Origin: Actinoplanes campanulatus
GTDB taxonomy: Bacteria > Actinomycetota > Actinomycetes > Mycobacteriales > Micromonosporaceae
Direction: 5' to 3'
NCBI RefSeq assembly: GCF_014647795.1
Contig: NZ_BMPW01000027.1
Location: 1 to 64,000, forward strand
Length of the DNA stretch: 64,000 bases
Shown here: in pieces, positions 1 through 8,269 of the stretch
How positions within the stretch are numbered: position 1 is the stretch's first letter
Layout: every line of letters starts with the position of its first letter
The notes under the pieces: generated by a model
The model's input: only the letters and a program-made list of their open reading frames with translations
Database searches by the model: none
What the model was told of the DNA's origin: nothing
Program-made: the position numbers and the translations under genes

Positions 1-84
1 TACGGCCACTTCGGCCGTGAACTGCCGGACCTGCGGTGGGAGAGCACCGACCGCGCCCAGGACCTGAAGAACGCCGCGTCCTGA
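1..84 (+). CDS. metK: S-adenosylmethionine synthetase, C-terminal end (partial)
   Basis: The first 27 codons visible end in TGA and read YGHFGRELPDLRWESTDRAQ followed by seven more residues. The YGHFGR stretch and the following W-E-x-T-D-R pattern are the usual end of bacterial MetK, which makes S-adenosylmethionine from ATP and methionine in the cytosol. The rest lies outside the window. metK directly upstream of priA is a common actinobacterial order, which supports the call. Identification rests on a short tail. Confidence 0.85.
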   Translation, partial: YGHFGRELPDLRWESTDRAQDLKNAAS

Positions 85-97
85 CCCGGTTTCATCG

Positions 98-132
98 AAC
101 GGCGTCCTTCCCGTTTCGGGGAGGGCGCCGTT
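98..132 (+). terminator. Terminator hairpin after metK
   Basis: AACGGCG (98-104) pairs with CGCCGTT (126-132), and the inner CCTTCCC and GGGAGG stretches extend the stem around a GTTTCG-like loop. Only a short CTGCTT follows, so this is a GC-rich actinobacterial-type terminator without a long U tract. Confidence 0.7.
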
Positions 133-199
133 CTGCTTGATCCGCCGAGGCCTGTTTTGCGTGTTCGTTCGCATGAGAGTCATGGGTGGTTCTGGCGGC

Positions 200-205
200 T
201 ACTCT
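200..205 (+). promoter_or_regulatory. -10 box for a leaderless start
   Basis: TACTCT fits TANNNT and ends six bases before the ATG at 212, the spacing that puts the transcription start on the start codon. No clear -35 or Shine-Dalgarno is seen. Confidence 0.45.
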
Positions 206-211
206 TCCGTG

Positions 212-775
212 ATGACGGCCGTCAAGGGTGAGCGGGTCATCGTCGTCCGGCACGCGATGCCGGCGGTCGATCCGAACGTGCCTGCGGAGCAGTGGCAGCT
301 GGCACAGGAGAGCCGGGTGGCGGCCCGCCTGATGCGGCTGCACGTGTGCCATCCGGCGTACTACGTGGCCAGCCCCGAGCCGAAAGCCGCGCAGACCATG
401 CAGGAGATCGCCGGGGCGCAGCGGGTGGCCACCGACCCCGGCCTGGCCGAGGTGCACCGGCCGCACGTCTGGTTCACCGACGAGGGCTACCACTCGGCGG
501 CGCTGGCCTACGCCCGCGGCGAGTGCCCCGACGGCTGGGAGCCGCGCGACCAGGTGATCGAGCGCTTCGACGCGGCCGTGGTCCGGCATGCGGCGGCCGC
601 CGCCGAACAGAACCGGACACTCGTCATCGGCACCCACGGCCTCGCCCCGACCGTGTGGATGGCCAGCCGCTATCAGCTGGCGACCGATCCGGCCCGCTTC
701 TGGGCGGATCTGCGCTTCCCGGACATCGTCGAGATCGACCTCCGGCATCAGACCGTCAGCTGCCTCACCCATTGA
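212..775 (+). CDS. Histidine phosphatase (phosphoglycerate mutase-like) family protein
   Basis: Protein of 187 aa. The N-terminus reads VIVVRHAMP, the phosphohistidine R-H motif of the histidine phosphatase superfamily, although the usual RHG is RHA here. A second conserved histidine lies near the C-terminus in VIGTHGLAPT, and a P-E-P-K segment with A-x-Q-T follows the family plan. ATG 212 is chosen because the motif then starts about ten residues in, as is usual, and because a TACTCT box sits at leaderless distance. An upstream in-frame start at 137 would add 25 unconserved residues. The substrate cannot be told. It lies alone between metK and priA, where many relatives have no gene. Confidence 0.75.
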   Translation: MTAVKGERVIVVRHAMPAVDPNVPAEQWQLAQESRVAARLMRLHVCHPAYYVASPEPKAAQTMQEIAGAQRVATDPGLAEVHRPHVWFTDEGYHSAALAYARGECPDGWEPRDQVIERFDAAVVRHAAAAAEQNRTLVIGTHGLAPTVWMASRYQLATDPARFWADLRFPDIVEIDLRHQTVSCLTH

Positions 776-823
776 CCTTTCTTCCGGTACGCCGGAGCCG
801 GGCCCCGTGGGAGCCACCGTTGC

Positions 824-962
824 GCCGTCCCTGTCGCGCCGCTTGGGTGGTCCCGCACGCCGGAGCCGCGCCGTCCCGGTCGCGCGGCTTGAGTGGTCCC
901 GCACGCCCGGAGCCGCGCCGTCCCTGTCGTGCCGCTTGAGTGGTTCCGCACGCCGGGCCCGG
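824..962 (+). repeat. 46-47 bp tandem repeat, three copies
   Basis: Three units starting at 824, 870 and 917 share the frame GCCGTCCCTGTCGCGCCGCT then a TTGAGTGGTCCCGCACGCC-like half. They differ by a few substitutions and one extra base in unit two. The array fills most of the gap between the phosphatase stop and priA and has no credible ORF. Confidence 0.75.
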
Positions 963-1005
963 CGACGGCCGGAAGTGTCAGGGGGTCCGGGCAGAATGGT
1001 CGGCG

Positions 1006-3294
1006 ATGGGGACCAGGGGAGTGCGTGCCGATCGGGAGCCGGCTGAGCGGCTGCCGATCGCACGGGTGTGCGTCGACATGCCGCTGGCGCATCTCGACCG
1101 CCCGTTCGACTACCTGGTCTCCGCGGCCGACGACGAGGCGGCCCAGCCCGGTGTGCGGGTCAAGGTCCGCTTCGCCGGGCAGCTGGTGAGCGGCTTCCTG
1201 CTGGGCCGGGCCGAGTCCTCGGACCACGACGGCAAGCTGGCCTACCTGGAGAAGGTGGTGTCCCCCGAGCGGGTGCTCGACCCGGAGATCGCCCGGCTGG
1301 CCCGCGCGGTGGCCGATCGTTACGCGGGCAATCTGGCTGATGTCCTCCGGCTCGCGGTGCCACCCCGCCACGCCCGGGTGGAGAGCCAGTCGGCGCCCTC
1401 CCGAACCCCGGCGACGCCTGCTGCGCCCGCCGCGCCGGCCTCGTCTCCGTCCGCCCCGCCTTCGCCGGCCTCACCCGCTTCCCCCGTTCCTGTGCCGGGT
1501 TCGTCGTCGGAGGCGGAAGCTGTGGCCGGTCCGGCCGCCGCGGTTGAGGCTGAGGTGGGAGTTGTGGCCGGTCCGGCGGCCGCGGTTGAGGCTGAGGTGG
1601 GAGTTGTGGCCGGTCCGCCTGCCGCGGCTGAGGTGGAGGCGGGCGATGACGCGCCGTCCGGGCGGGGGCCGGCCGCGGACGAGAGCGCGCCGGAGCGGGC
1701 CGCGGAGATTCCGGCGCGGGGGTGGGCCGGGATTCGGGAGCCCGTGGCGGGCGGGTGGGATGCGTATCCGGCCGGACCGGCCTATCTGCGGGCGCTGACG
1801 GACCGGCGGCCCGCGCGGGCGGTCTGGTCGGCGCTGCCGGGGGAGGACTGGGCGCAACGCATCGCGGAGGCGGCCGCGGCGACGGTCCGTGGCGGGCGCG
1901 GCGTGGTGATCGTCGTCGCCGACGCGCGTGACCTGGAGCGGACCGACCGGGCGCTGCTCGCGGTGCTGGGCGAGGGACGGCACGTCGCGCTGAACGCGGC
2001 GCTCGGGCCCGCCGAGCGGTACAGGCGGTTCCTCGCCGCCGGCCGTCATCAGGTGCCGGTGGTGGTGGGCACCCGCGCCGCGATGTGGGCGCCGGTGCCC
2101 GACCTGGGGCTCGTGGTCATCTGGGACGACGGGGACGATCTGCACGCCGAGCCGCGTGCGCCCTACCCGCACGCGCGGGACGTGCTGCTCACCCGGGCGC
2201 GGCTGGCGGACTGTGCGGCGCTGGTGGCGGGCTTCGCGCGTACCGGTGAAGGGCAGTTGCTGCTGGAGACCGGCTGGGCGCGGGAGATCGCCGCCGAGCG
2301 GATGACGCTGCGGCGCCGCTCGCCGATCATCTCGCCGACCGGCGACGACCCGCAGTTGGCCCGGGACCCGGGGGCGGTGACCGCCCGGCTGCCGAGCCTG
2401 GCCTGGCAGGCGGCCCGGCAGGCGTTGCAGGCGGGCGCCCCGGTGCTGGTGCAGGTCCCCCGCCGTGGCTATCTGCCCTCGGTGGCGTGTGCCGAGTGCC
2501 GCACCCCGGCGCGCTGCCCGAAGTGTTCCGGGCCGCTGGGCCTGCAGGGGGCGCGGGACGTCCCGGTCTGTCACTGGTGCGCGCGGGCGGCCGCGGCGTT
2601 CCGCTGTCCGGCCTGCGGCGAGCAGCGGCTGCGCGCCTCGGTGATCGGGGCCCGGCGGACCGCCGAGGAGCTGGGGCGGGCGTTCGCCGGGGTCCCGGTG
2701 CGGACCTCCGGGCGGGACGAGGTGCTGGACACGGTTCCCGCCGCGCCGGCTCTGGTGGTGGCCACCCCGGGGGCCGAGCCGGTGGCCGAGGGCGGCTTCG
2801 GCGCCGTACTGCTGCTGGACACCTGGGCGCTGCTCAGCCGGGCCGATCTGCGCGCCGCCGAGGAGACCATGCGCCGCTGGCTGAACGCGGCGGCGCTGGC
2901 CCGGTCCGCCCCGGACGGCGGCCGGGTCGTGGTGGTGGCGGACGGGGCGCTCGCCCCGGTGCAGGCGCTGCTGCGCTGGGATCCCGGCTGGTTCGCGGCC
3001 CGTGAGCTCGCCGAGCGCCGCGACCTGGGCTTCCCACCGGCCGCGCGGATGGCGAGCGTGACCGGCCAGGCGGCCGCGGTGGCCGAGCTGCTGTCGCTGG
3101 CCCGGCTGCCGGAGGAGACCGAGATCCTGGGCCCGGTCCCGGCGCCCGAGGAGCAGGAACGGATGCTGCTGCGGGTGTCCCGCTCGCGAGCCGCCGACCT
3201 GGCGCACGCCCTGCACGAGGCGGCCGGGGTGCGCAGCGCCCGCAAGGCCGCCCTCCCGGTTCGCATCCAGGTGGACCCGGCCGACCTCTTCTGA
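1006..3294 (+). CDS. priA: Primosomal protein N' (PriA), actinobacterial type
   Basis: Protein of 762 aa. PriA recognises stalled forks and loads the replisome; actinobacterial members lack detectable helicase ATPase motifs. The N-terminal 3'-DNA-binding region (about 10-120) includes VCVDMPLAHLDRPFDYLV and VRVKVRF. A proline/alanine-rich linker (about 125-250) carries three 14-residue repeats. The C-terminal half holds the zinc module: paired cysteines CAEC, CPKC, CHWC and CPAC at about 495-545. No GxGKT Walker A is visible, which agrees with a non-helicase form. ATG 1006 is chosen over GTG 940, which lies inside the tandem repeat; GTG 1021 is an alternative. Upstream of def and fmt as in most actinobacteria. 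Confidence 0.9.
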   Translation: MGTRGVRADREPAERLPIARVCVDMPLAHLDRPFDYLVSAADDEAAQPGVRVKVRFAGQLVSGFLLGRAESSDHDGKLAYLEKVVSPERVLDPEIARLARAVADRYAGNLADVLRLAVPPRHARVESQSAPSRTPATPAAPAAPASSPSAPPSPASPASPVPVPGSSSEAEAVAGPAAAVEAEVGVVAGPAAAVEAEVGVVAGPPAAAEVEAGDDAPSGRGPAADESAPERAAEIPARGWAGIREPVAGGWDAYPAGPAYLRALTDRRPARAVWSALPGEDWAQRIAEAAAATVRGGRGVVIVVADARDLERTDRALLAVLGEGRHVALNAALGPAERYRRFLAAGRHQVPVVVGTRAAMWAPVPDLGLVVIWDDGDDLHAEPRAPYPHARDVLLTRARLADCAALVAGFARTGEGQLLLETGWAREIAAERMTLRRRSPIISPTGDDPQLARDPGAVTARLPSLAWQAARQALQAGAPVLVQVPRRGYLPSVACAECRTPARCPKCSGPLGLQGARDVPVCHWCARAAAAFRCPACGEQRLRASVIGARRTAEELGRAFAGVPVRTSGRDEVLDTVPAAPALVVATPGAEPVAEGGFGAVLLLDTWALLSRADLRAAEETMRRWLNAAALARSAPDGGRVVVVADGALAPVQALLRWDPGWFAARELAERRDLGFPPAARMASVTGQAAAVAELLSLARLPEETEILGPVPAPEEQERMLLRVSRSRAADLAHALHEAAGVRSARKAALPVRIQVDPADLF
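1521..1646 (+). repeat. 42-bp in-frame tandem repeat within priA
   Basis: Three 42-bp copies begin at 1521, 1563 and 1605. Each encodes roughly VAGPAAAVEAEVGV, so copy number changes keep the reading frame. The last copy has diverged. Confidence 0.85.
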
Positions 3295-3370
3295 CCCCGG
3301 CGAGCCACCGATGGTCTCCAGGGCGCGAACGCGGGCCGCTGTCACGCGCGGCGTTGCGCGCGTCACTCCG

Positions 3371-3376
3371 TAGACT
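3371..3376 (+). promoter_or_regulatory. -10 box upstream of def
   Basis: TAGACT matches TANNNT and lies 38 bp before the GTG of def, leaving room for a short leader. No good -35 is seen at 17 bp. It suggests def-fmt-rsmB can be transcribed apart from priA. Confidence 0.4.
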
Positions 3377-3414
3377 GGGCAGGTGCTGCCCACCAGAGTC
3401 AGGAGTCTCCGCGC

Positions 3415-3987
3415 GTGACCGTCCAGCCCATCCGTCTCTTCGGTGATCCGGTGCTGCGCACCCCGGCCGATGCCGTCGTCGACTTCGACAAGGAACTGCG
3501 CAATCTGGTGAAGGACCTGATCGAGACCATGCGGGACGAGGGCGGCGCCGGTCTGGCCGCCCCGCAGCTCGGTGTCGGTCTGCGCGTGTTCAGCTTCGAC
3601 GTGGACGACGTGGTCGGGCACATCGTCAACCCGGTGCTCTCCTTCCCCGACGAGGAGGAGCAGGACGGCCCGGAGGGTTGCCTGTCCATCCCGGGGATCT
3701 ACATCGACACCAAACGCCGGCAGAACGTGGTGGCCAACGGCTTCAACGAGTTCGGCGACCCGGTCCAGCTGGTCGGCACCGGCCTGATGTCCCGTTGCGT
3801 GCAGCACGAGACCGACCATCTGGACGGCGTGCTCTTCCTGGACCGGCTCGACGCCACGGCCCGCAAGGAGGCGATGAAGCAGATCCGCTCCGCGGAGTGG
3901 TACGACGCCGCCAAGCCCCCCACGGTCAAGGACAGCCCGCACGGCCGGGGCGTCTTCGGGTCCGGCCTGTTCAGCCCGGGCAGGTGA
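3415..3987 (+). CDS. def: Peptide deformylase
   Basis: Protein of 190 aa that removes the formyl group from nascent N-terminal methionine. All three family motifs are present: GAGLAAPQ (about 44-51), EGCLS (about 87-91, metal-binding Cys) and QHETDHLDG (about 130-138, the HExxH metal site with catalytic Glu). Starts with GTG; an AGGAG lies about ten bases upstream. The stop is four bases before fmt, so the enzymes that add and remove the formyl group are co-transcribed. The short C-terminal tail past about residue 165 is less conserved, as usual in actinobacteria. Confidence 0.97.
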   Translation: MTVQPIRLFGDPVLRTPADAVVDFDKELRNLVKDLIETMRDEGGAGLAAPQLGVGLRVFSFDVDDVVGHIVNPVLSFPDEEEQDGPEGCLSIPGIYIDTKRRQNVVANGFNEFGDPVQLVGTGLMSRCVQHETDHLDGVLFLDRLDATARKEAMKQIRSAEWYDAAKPPTVKDSPHGRGVFGSGLFSPGR

Positions 3988-3991
3988 GCCG

Positions 3992-4918
3992 ATGCGCCTG
4001 ATCTTCGCCGGCACCCCGGCCGTGGCGGTGCCCAGCCTGGACGCGATCGCCGCCTCCGGGCACGAGCTGCTCGCCGTGGTGACCCGCCCGGACGCGCCGG
4101 CCGGCCGGGGCCGCCGCCTGGTCCGTTCGCCCGCCGCCGCGTGGGCCGACGAGCGCGGCATCGAGGTGCTCACCCCGGAGCGGCCGCGGGACCCGGAGTT
4201 CCAGGAGCGGCTGCGCGGGCTCGCGCCGGACTGTGTGCCCGTGGTGGCGTACGGGGCACTGGTCCCGCCAACCGCTCTGGAGATCCCGAAGCACGGCTGG
4301 GTGAACCTGCACTTCTCGCTGCTGCCCGCCTGGCGTGGCGCGGCCCCCGTGCAGCACTCCGTCCTGCACGGCGACGAGGTGACCGGCGCCAGCGTGTTCG
4401 AGCTGGAGGCCGGGCTGGACACCGGCCCGGTCTACGGCACGCTGACCGAGCAGATCCGGTTCAACGACACCTCCGGCGCGCTGCTGGAGCGGCTGGCCGT
4501 GGAGGGCGCCGGGCTGCTGGTCGCGGTGCTCGACGCCATCGAGGCGGGCACCGCCCGGGCGCACCCGCAACCGCACGACGGGGTGTCGCTCGCCCCGAAG
4601 CTGACCGTCGAGGACGCCCGGGTCCGCTGGACCGACCCGGCGTTCGCGGTGGACCGCCGGATCCGGGCGTGCACCCCGGCCCCGGGCGCCTGGACCACGC
4701 TGCGCGACGAGCGGCTCAAGCTGGGCCCGGTGCGCCCGGTGGCGAACGCGCCCGCGCTGCGACCGGGCGAGCTGCTGGTGGAGCGCAAGCAGGTGCTGGC
4801 CGGTACGGCCACGACGCCCGTGCAACTCGGTGAGGTGCGCGCGGCTGGAAAGAAGGCGATGTCGGCGACCGACTGGGCGCGCGGCATGCGAATCGAAGCA
4901 GGGGAACAACTGGCGTGA
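3992..4918 (+). CDS. fmt: Methionyl-tRNA formyltransferase
   Basis: Protein of 308 aa, the normal length. It transfers formyl from 10-formyl-tetrahydrofolate to Met-tRNA for initiation. The N-terminus [15 protein letters not shown] is typical, and the catalytic formyltransferase signature [17 protein letters not shown] with N-x-H and the later D lies at about 104-145. A C-terminal tRNA-binding domain follows from about 205. Between def and rsmB, the standard order. Confidence 0.97.
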   Translation: MRLIFAGTPAVAVPSLDAIAASGHELLAVVTRPDAPAGRGRRLVRSPAAAWADERGIEVLTPERPRDPEFQERLRGLAPDCVPVVAYGALVPPTALEIPKHGWVNLHFSLLPAWRGAAPVQHSVLHGDEVTGASVFELEAGLDTGPVYGTLTEQIRFNDTSGALLERLAVEGAGLLVAVLDAIEAGTARAHPQPHDGVSLAPKLTVEDARVRWTDPAFAVDRRIRACTPAPGAWTTLRDERLKLGPVRPVANAPALRPGELLVERKQVLAGTATTPVQLGEVRAAGKKAMSATDWARGMRIEAGEQLA

Positions 4919-4973
4919 TCGACTGCACCGCAGCGACGCAAGGGCCAGGAGAGCACGCCGAAGGAGAAACAGC

Positions 4974-6443
4974 GTGACGGAGCACAGGGCGTCCCGCCCG
5001 CACGGCGGACGACCGAGCCGGCCGAGCGGTCCCGGCCATTCACGGGACGACCGAAGCGGCCGGGCACCGCGCGCCGGCCGGCCGCCGGCGGATCCGGCCC
5101 GGCAGGCGGCGTACGAGGCGGTCGCCGCCGTCCACCGCGACGACGCGTACGCGAACCTGGTCCTCGCCGACATCCTGAACGGCATGGGCCTGCACGGGCG
5201 GGACGCGGCGTTCGCGACCGAGCTGACTTACGGCACCCTGCGCGCCCTCGGCACCCTCGACCTGATCATCGCGGCGGCCGCCGAGCGGGAGGTGGCCCGG
5301 ATCGACCCGCCCGCGCGGGACGCGCTGCGCCTGGGCGTCTACCAGGTGCTCTACACCCGGGTGCCGCCGCACGCCGCGGTCAACCAGACCGTCGACCTGG
5401 TCCGCTCGGTGGCGCCCGGCGCGACCGGGTTCGCCAACGCGGTGATGCGCACGGTCACCGAGACCCCGCTGGAGGGCTGGCTGGAGCGGGTCGCCCCGTC
5501 GTACGAGGACGATCCGATCGGCAACCTGTCGGTCATCCACCACCACCCACAGTGGATCATCCGGTCGTTCGCCGAGGCGCTCGGCGGCGATCTGGAGGAG
5601 ACCGCCCGGCTGCTCATCGAGGACAACCAGCCGCCGGCCGTGCACCTGTGCGCCCGTCCGGGGCGGGCCGACGCGGTGGACCTCGCCGACGAGGTGGACG
5701 GGGTGCCGGGCGCCTTCTCGCCGTACGCCGTCTATCTGAACGGAGGCGCGCCGCGCGACCTGGCCGCCATCCGCGATGGTCGCGCCCACGTCCAGGACGA
5801 GGGTTCGCAGCTGGTGGCCGCCGCGCTGCTGGCCGCGCCGATCGAGGGCCAGGACACCCGCTGGCTCGACCTGTGCGCCGGGCCGGGCGGCAAGACCGGC
5901 CTGATCGGGGCGATCGCGGCCGGGCGGGGCGCCGAGGTGACCGCGGTCGAGGTGGCCGAGCACCGGGCCCGTCTGGTGGACATCGCCACCGAGGGCATGC
6001 CGGTGACGGTGCTGCCGATGGACGGCCGGTCCGTCGGCCGTGATCCGGATCTGCCGGAGGAGTCGTTCGACCGGGTGCTGGTGGACGCGCCGTGCACCGG
6101 GCTGGGTTCGCTGCGGCGGCGGCCGGAGTCGCGCTGGCGGCGTCAGCCGTCCGACCTGCCGACGCTCACCCGGCTCCAGCGGGAGCTGCTGGTGGCGGCG
6201 CTGCGGGCGGTCCGCCCGGGCGGTGTGGTGGCGTACGTGACGTGTTCCCCGCACATGGTGGAGACCCAGGTGACGGTGAGCGAGGGGGCCCGGCGCAGCG
6301 GCGTCGAGGTCGACTTCGTGGACGCCCGTCCGCTGCTGCCGCCGGGGATGCCGGGGCTGGGCTCGGGCCCGACCGTGCAGCTGTGGCCGCACCGGCACGG
6401 GACGGACGCCATGTTCCTGGCGGTTCTTCGCCGGACCAGTTGA
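4974..6443 (+). CDS. rsmB: 16S rRNA (cytosine-C5)-methyltransferase RsmB
   Basis: Protein of 489 aa. It has an N-terminal NusB-like RNA-binding domain (about 45-185, beginning [20 protein letters not shown]) and a C-terminal SAM-dependent domain. Motif I is [12 protein letters not shown] (about 298-309). The catalytic cysteines are in [12 protein letters not shown] (about 370) and TCSPHMVE (about 423), the two-Cys arrangement of m5C RNA methyltransferases. GTG 4974 is preceded by AAGGAG at good spacing; the basic, proline-rich first 45 residues are a lineage-specific extension. RsmB modifies C967 in E. coli; the same target is inferred. Confidence 0.95.
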   Translation: MTEHRASRPHGGRPSRPSGPGHSRDDRSGRAPRAGRPPADPARQAAYEAVAAVHRDDAYANLVLADILNGMGLHGRDAAFATELTYGTLRALGTLDLIIAAAAEREVARIDPPARDALRLGVYQVLYTRVPPHAAVNQTVDLVRSVAPGATGFANAVMRTVTETPLEGWLERVAPSYEDDPIGNLSVIHHHPQWIIRSFAEALGGDLEETARLLIEDNQPPAVHLCARPGRADAVDLADEVDGVPGAFSPYAVYLNGGAPRDLAAIRDGRAHVQDEGSQLVAAALLAAPIEGQDTRWLDLCAGPGGKTGLIGAIAAGRGAEVTAVEVAEHRARLVDIATEGMPVTVLPMDGRSVGRDPDLPEESFDRVLVDAPCTGLGSLRRRPESRWRRQPSDLPTLTRLQRELLVAALRAVRPGGVVAYVTCSPHMVETQVTVSEGARRSGVEVDFVDARPLLPPGMPGLGSGPTVQLWPHRHGTDAMFLAVLRRTS

Positions 6444-6447
6444 CGGC

Positions 6448-6473
6448 GGGTCCTGTCCCGCGGGACAGGACCC
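6448..6473 (+). terminator. Perfect palindrome after rsmB
   Basis: A 13-bp arm GGGTCCTGTCCCG is followed directly by its exact complement with no loop base (26 bp perfect palindrome). It begins five bases after the rsmB stop and most likely ends its transcript. No T tract follows. Confidence 0.65.
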
Positions 6474-6500
6474 GGGCCGGGCCGGTGATCGGCCCGGCCC
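6474..6500. other. Second back-to-back hairpin before rpe
   Basis: GGGCCGGGCCG (6474-6484) and CGGCCCGGCCC (6490-6500) form a perfect 11-bp stem around GTGAT, immediately after the 26-bp palindrome. It may reinforce termination or act as a block ahead of the rpe promoter, whose -10 lies 25 bp further on. Confidence 0.6.
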
Positions 6501-6524
6501 GCACCCGGTGGCGGGCGCAGGTCA

Positions 6525-6530
6525 TAGACT
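6525..6530 (+). promoter_or_regulatory. -10 box for leaderless rpe
   Basis: TAGACT ends seven bases before GTG 6538, so the transcript would begin at or next to the start codon. There is no Shine-Dalgarno in front of GTG, consistent with leaderless initiation. Confidence 0.6.
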
Positions 6531-6537
6531 TCGTGCC

Positions 6538-7215
6538 GTGGAACGATCGCCCATCATCGCGCCGAGCATCCTCGCCTCCGACTTCTCCCGCCTCGGGCAG
6601 GAGGTGCACGCCATCGAGGGAGCGGCCGACTGGGTGCACGTGGATGTCATGGACAACCACTTCGTGCCGAACCTCACGATCGGCCTGCCGGTGGTGCAGA
6701 GCCTGCGTAAGGCGACGACCATCCCGTTCGACGTGCACCTGATGATCGCCGACCCGCAGCGCTGGGCGCCGGGGTATGCGGAGGCGGGCGCCTACAACGT
6801 GACCTTCCACGCCGAGGCGTGCGACGACCCGGTGGCGCTGGCGAAGACGCTGCGGGCGGCGGGCGCCAAGGCCGGGCTGGCCATCGACCGGGACACTCCG
6901 GTGGAGCCGTATCTGGAGTTGCTGCCGTACCTCGACACCATCCTGATCATGACGATCAAGGCGGGTTTCGGCGGTCAGGCGTTCATGCCGGAGATGCTGG
7001 ACAAGGTCCGGGACGTGCGCCGCCGGGCCGAGGTCAACGACCTGGAGATCCGGATCGAGGTGGACGGCGGCATCGCGGCCGACACCATCGAGCAGGCCGC
7101 CGAGGCCGGCGCGGACGCCTTCGTGGCGGGCACCGCGGTCTACGGCGCCGCCGACCCGGCCGAGGCGATCCGGAAACTGCGCGGTCTGGCCGCGGGCCGG
7201 ATGGGGCTGGCGTGA
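6538..7215 (+). CDS. rpe: Ribulose-phosphate 3-epimerase
   Basis: Protein of 225 aa (TIM barrel) that interconverts ribulose 5-phosphate and xylulose 5-phosphate in the pentose phosphate pathway. Motifs: [10 protein letters not shown] near the start, [12 protein letters not shown] (about 34-45, metal His and Asp), DVHLMI (about 65), GFGGQ (about 144) and the phosphate-binding EVDGGI (about 175-180). GTG 6538 gives the family N-terminus [13 protein letters not shown], with the promoter box at leaderless distance. The usual N-P-G-F-G-G-Q is K-A-G-F-G-G-Q here, a conservative oddity. Follows rsmB as in many actinobacteria. Confidence 0.96.
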   Translation: MERSPIIAPSILASDFSRLGQEVHAIEGAADWVHVDVMDNHFVPNLTIGLPVVQSLRKATTIPFDVHLMIADPQRWAPGYAEAGAYNVTFHAEACDDPVALAKTLRAAGAKAGLAIDRDTPVEPYLELLPYLDTILIMTIKAGFGGQAFMPEMLDKVRDVRRRAEVNDLEIRIEVDGGIAADTIEQAAEAGADAFVAGTAVYGAADPAEAIRKLRGLAAGRMGLA

Positions 7216-7260
7216 TCGGCCGCCTGTGGCCAGAATGCAACGCATGGCAGGAAGGGTTTG

Positions 7261-8265
7261 ATGAGCACGGCTGAGTCGCGACTCCCCGAGAGCCCCGACC
7301 CGGAGCTCGACCCGGAGGAGGGTCCCGACCTGATCCTGGTCGTCGACGACGACCAGGACATCGCCAGCTTCGTCGAGTTCAACCTCAAGGTGCACGGTTT
7401 CGAGGTGATCCGGGCCCGGGACGGGCAGGAGGCGCTCGAGCTGCTGGAGCAGCACCGGCCGGCGCTGGCCGTGGTGGACTGGATGATGCCGCGGATGGAC
7501 GGCGTCGAGCTGATCCGGCACATGCGCGCCGAGCCGCTCACCTCGGCTACTCCGGTGATCATGCTGACGGCCAAGAGCATGACCGTGGACAAGGTCTTCG
7601 GGCTCACCACGGGCGCCGACGACTACCTGGTGAAACCGTTCGACACGGCCGAGCTGCTCGCCCGGGTGACCACCACGTTGCGGCGCAACAAGGATGCCCG
7701 GGAGGTGTCGCCGCTGACCGGCCTGCCCGGCAACGCGCGGGTGCGCCGGGAGATCGGCGACCGGATGCGCAGTGGTGGCGACTACTCGGTCGGTTACATC
7801 GACGTCGACCGGTTCAAGAGCGTCAACGACGTGTACGGGTTCGACCGTGGCGACGAGTTCATCATCGCCCTGGCCCGCAGCCTGCAACGGGCCAGCGCGC
7901 AGACCGGCAAGCCGTCGATCTTCCTGGGCCACATCGGCGGTGACGACTTCGTCTTCATCTGCCATCCGGACCAGGTGCTGCCGCTCACCCAGCGGACGGT
8001 GACCGACTTCGAGGCCGCCGCCGACCGGCTGTACGAGCCGGAGGACGCCCGGCGCGGCTACATCGAGGTGCCCGACCGGCGGGGCAACAAGCAGAAGGCC
8101 GCGCTGGTCACGCTCTCCATCGGGGTGGCCCAGGCGACCAACGACGGCCGCCGGTTCACCGACCCGAGGGTGGTGATCGGGGTCGCCTCGGAGATGAAGA
8201 AGGTGGCGAAGTCCCAGCCGGGGTCGTACGTGGCGATCGACCGCCGGCGCAGCGAGGCGGAGTGA
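7261..8265 (+). CDS. Response regulator with receiver and GGDEF-type output domain
   Basis: Protein of 334 aa. The receiver domain (about 20-130) has acidic D-D-D after LILVV, the phosphoacceptor Asp in VVDWMMPRMDG (about 73), Thr in LTAK and Lys in VKPFD (about 125). The second half is a GGDEF fold: SPLTGLPGN, YIDVDRFKSVND and the signature GGDDF (about 226). GGDDF in place of GGDEF is sometimes still active, but no RxxD inhibitory site precedes it. The likely role is a phosphorylation-controlled c-di-GMP synthase or effector; activity is uncertain. ATG 7261 has AGGAAGGG upstream and overlaps the stop of a five-codon frame (7244-7261). No partner kinase gene is adjacent. Confidence 0.85.
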   Translation: MSTAESRLPESPDPELDPEEGPDLILVVDDDQDIASFVEFNLKVHGFEVIRARDGQEALELLEQHRPALAVVDWMMPRMDGVELIRHMRAEPLTSATPVIMLTAKSMTVDKVFGLTTGADDYLVKPFDTAELLARVTTTLRRNKDAREVSPLTGLPGNARVRREIGDRMRSGGDYSVGYIDVDRFKSVNDVYGFDRGDEFIIALARSLQRASAQTGKPSIFLGHIGGDDFVFICHPDQVLPLTQRTVTDFEAAADRLYEPEDARRGYIEVPDRRGNKQKAALVTLSIGVAQATNDGRRFTDPRVVIGVASEMKKVAKSQPGSYVAIDRRRSEAE

Positions 8266-8269
8266 CGGG

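Noticed and set aside
1471-4422. Minus-strand open frame of about 980 codons opposite priA and def
   Set aside because: It is a by-product of GC-rich third positions on the coding strand. The plus strand carries clear PriA and deformylase motifs; the minus frame has no motif, promoter or ribosome-binding site.
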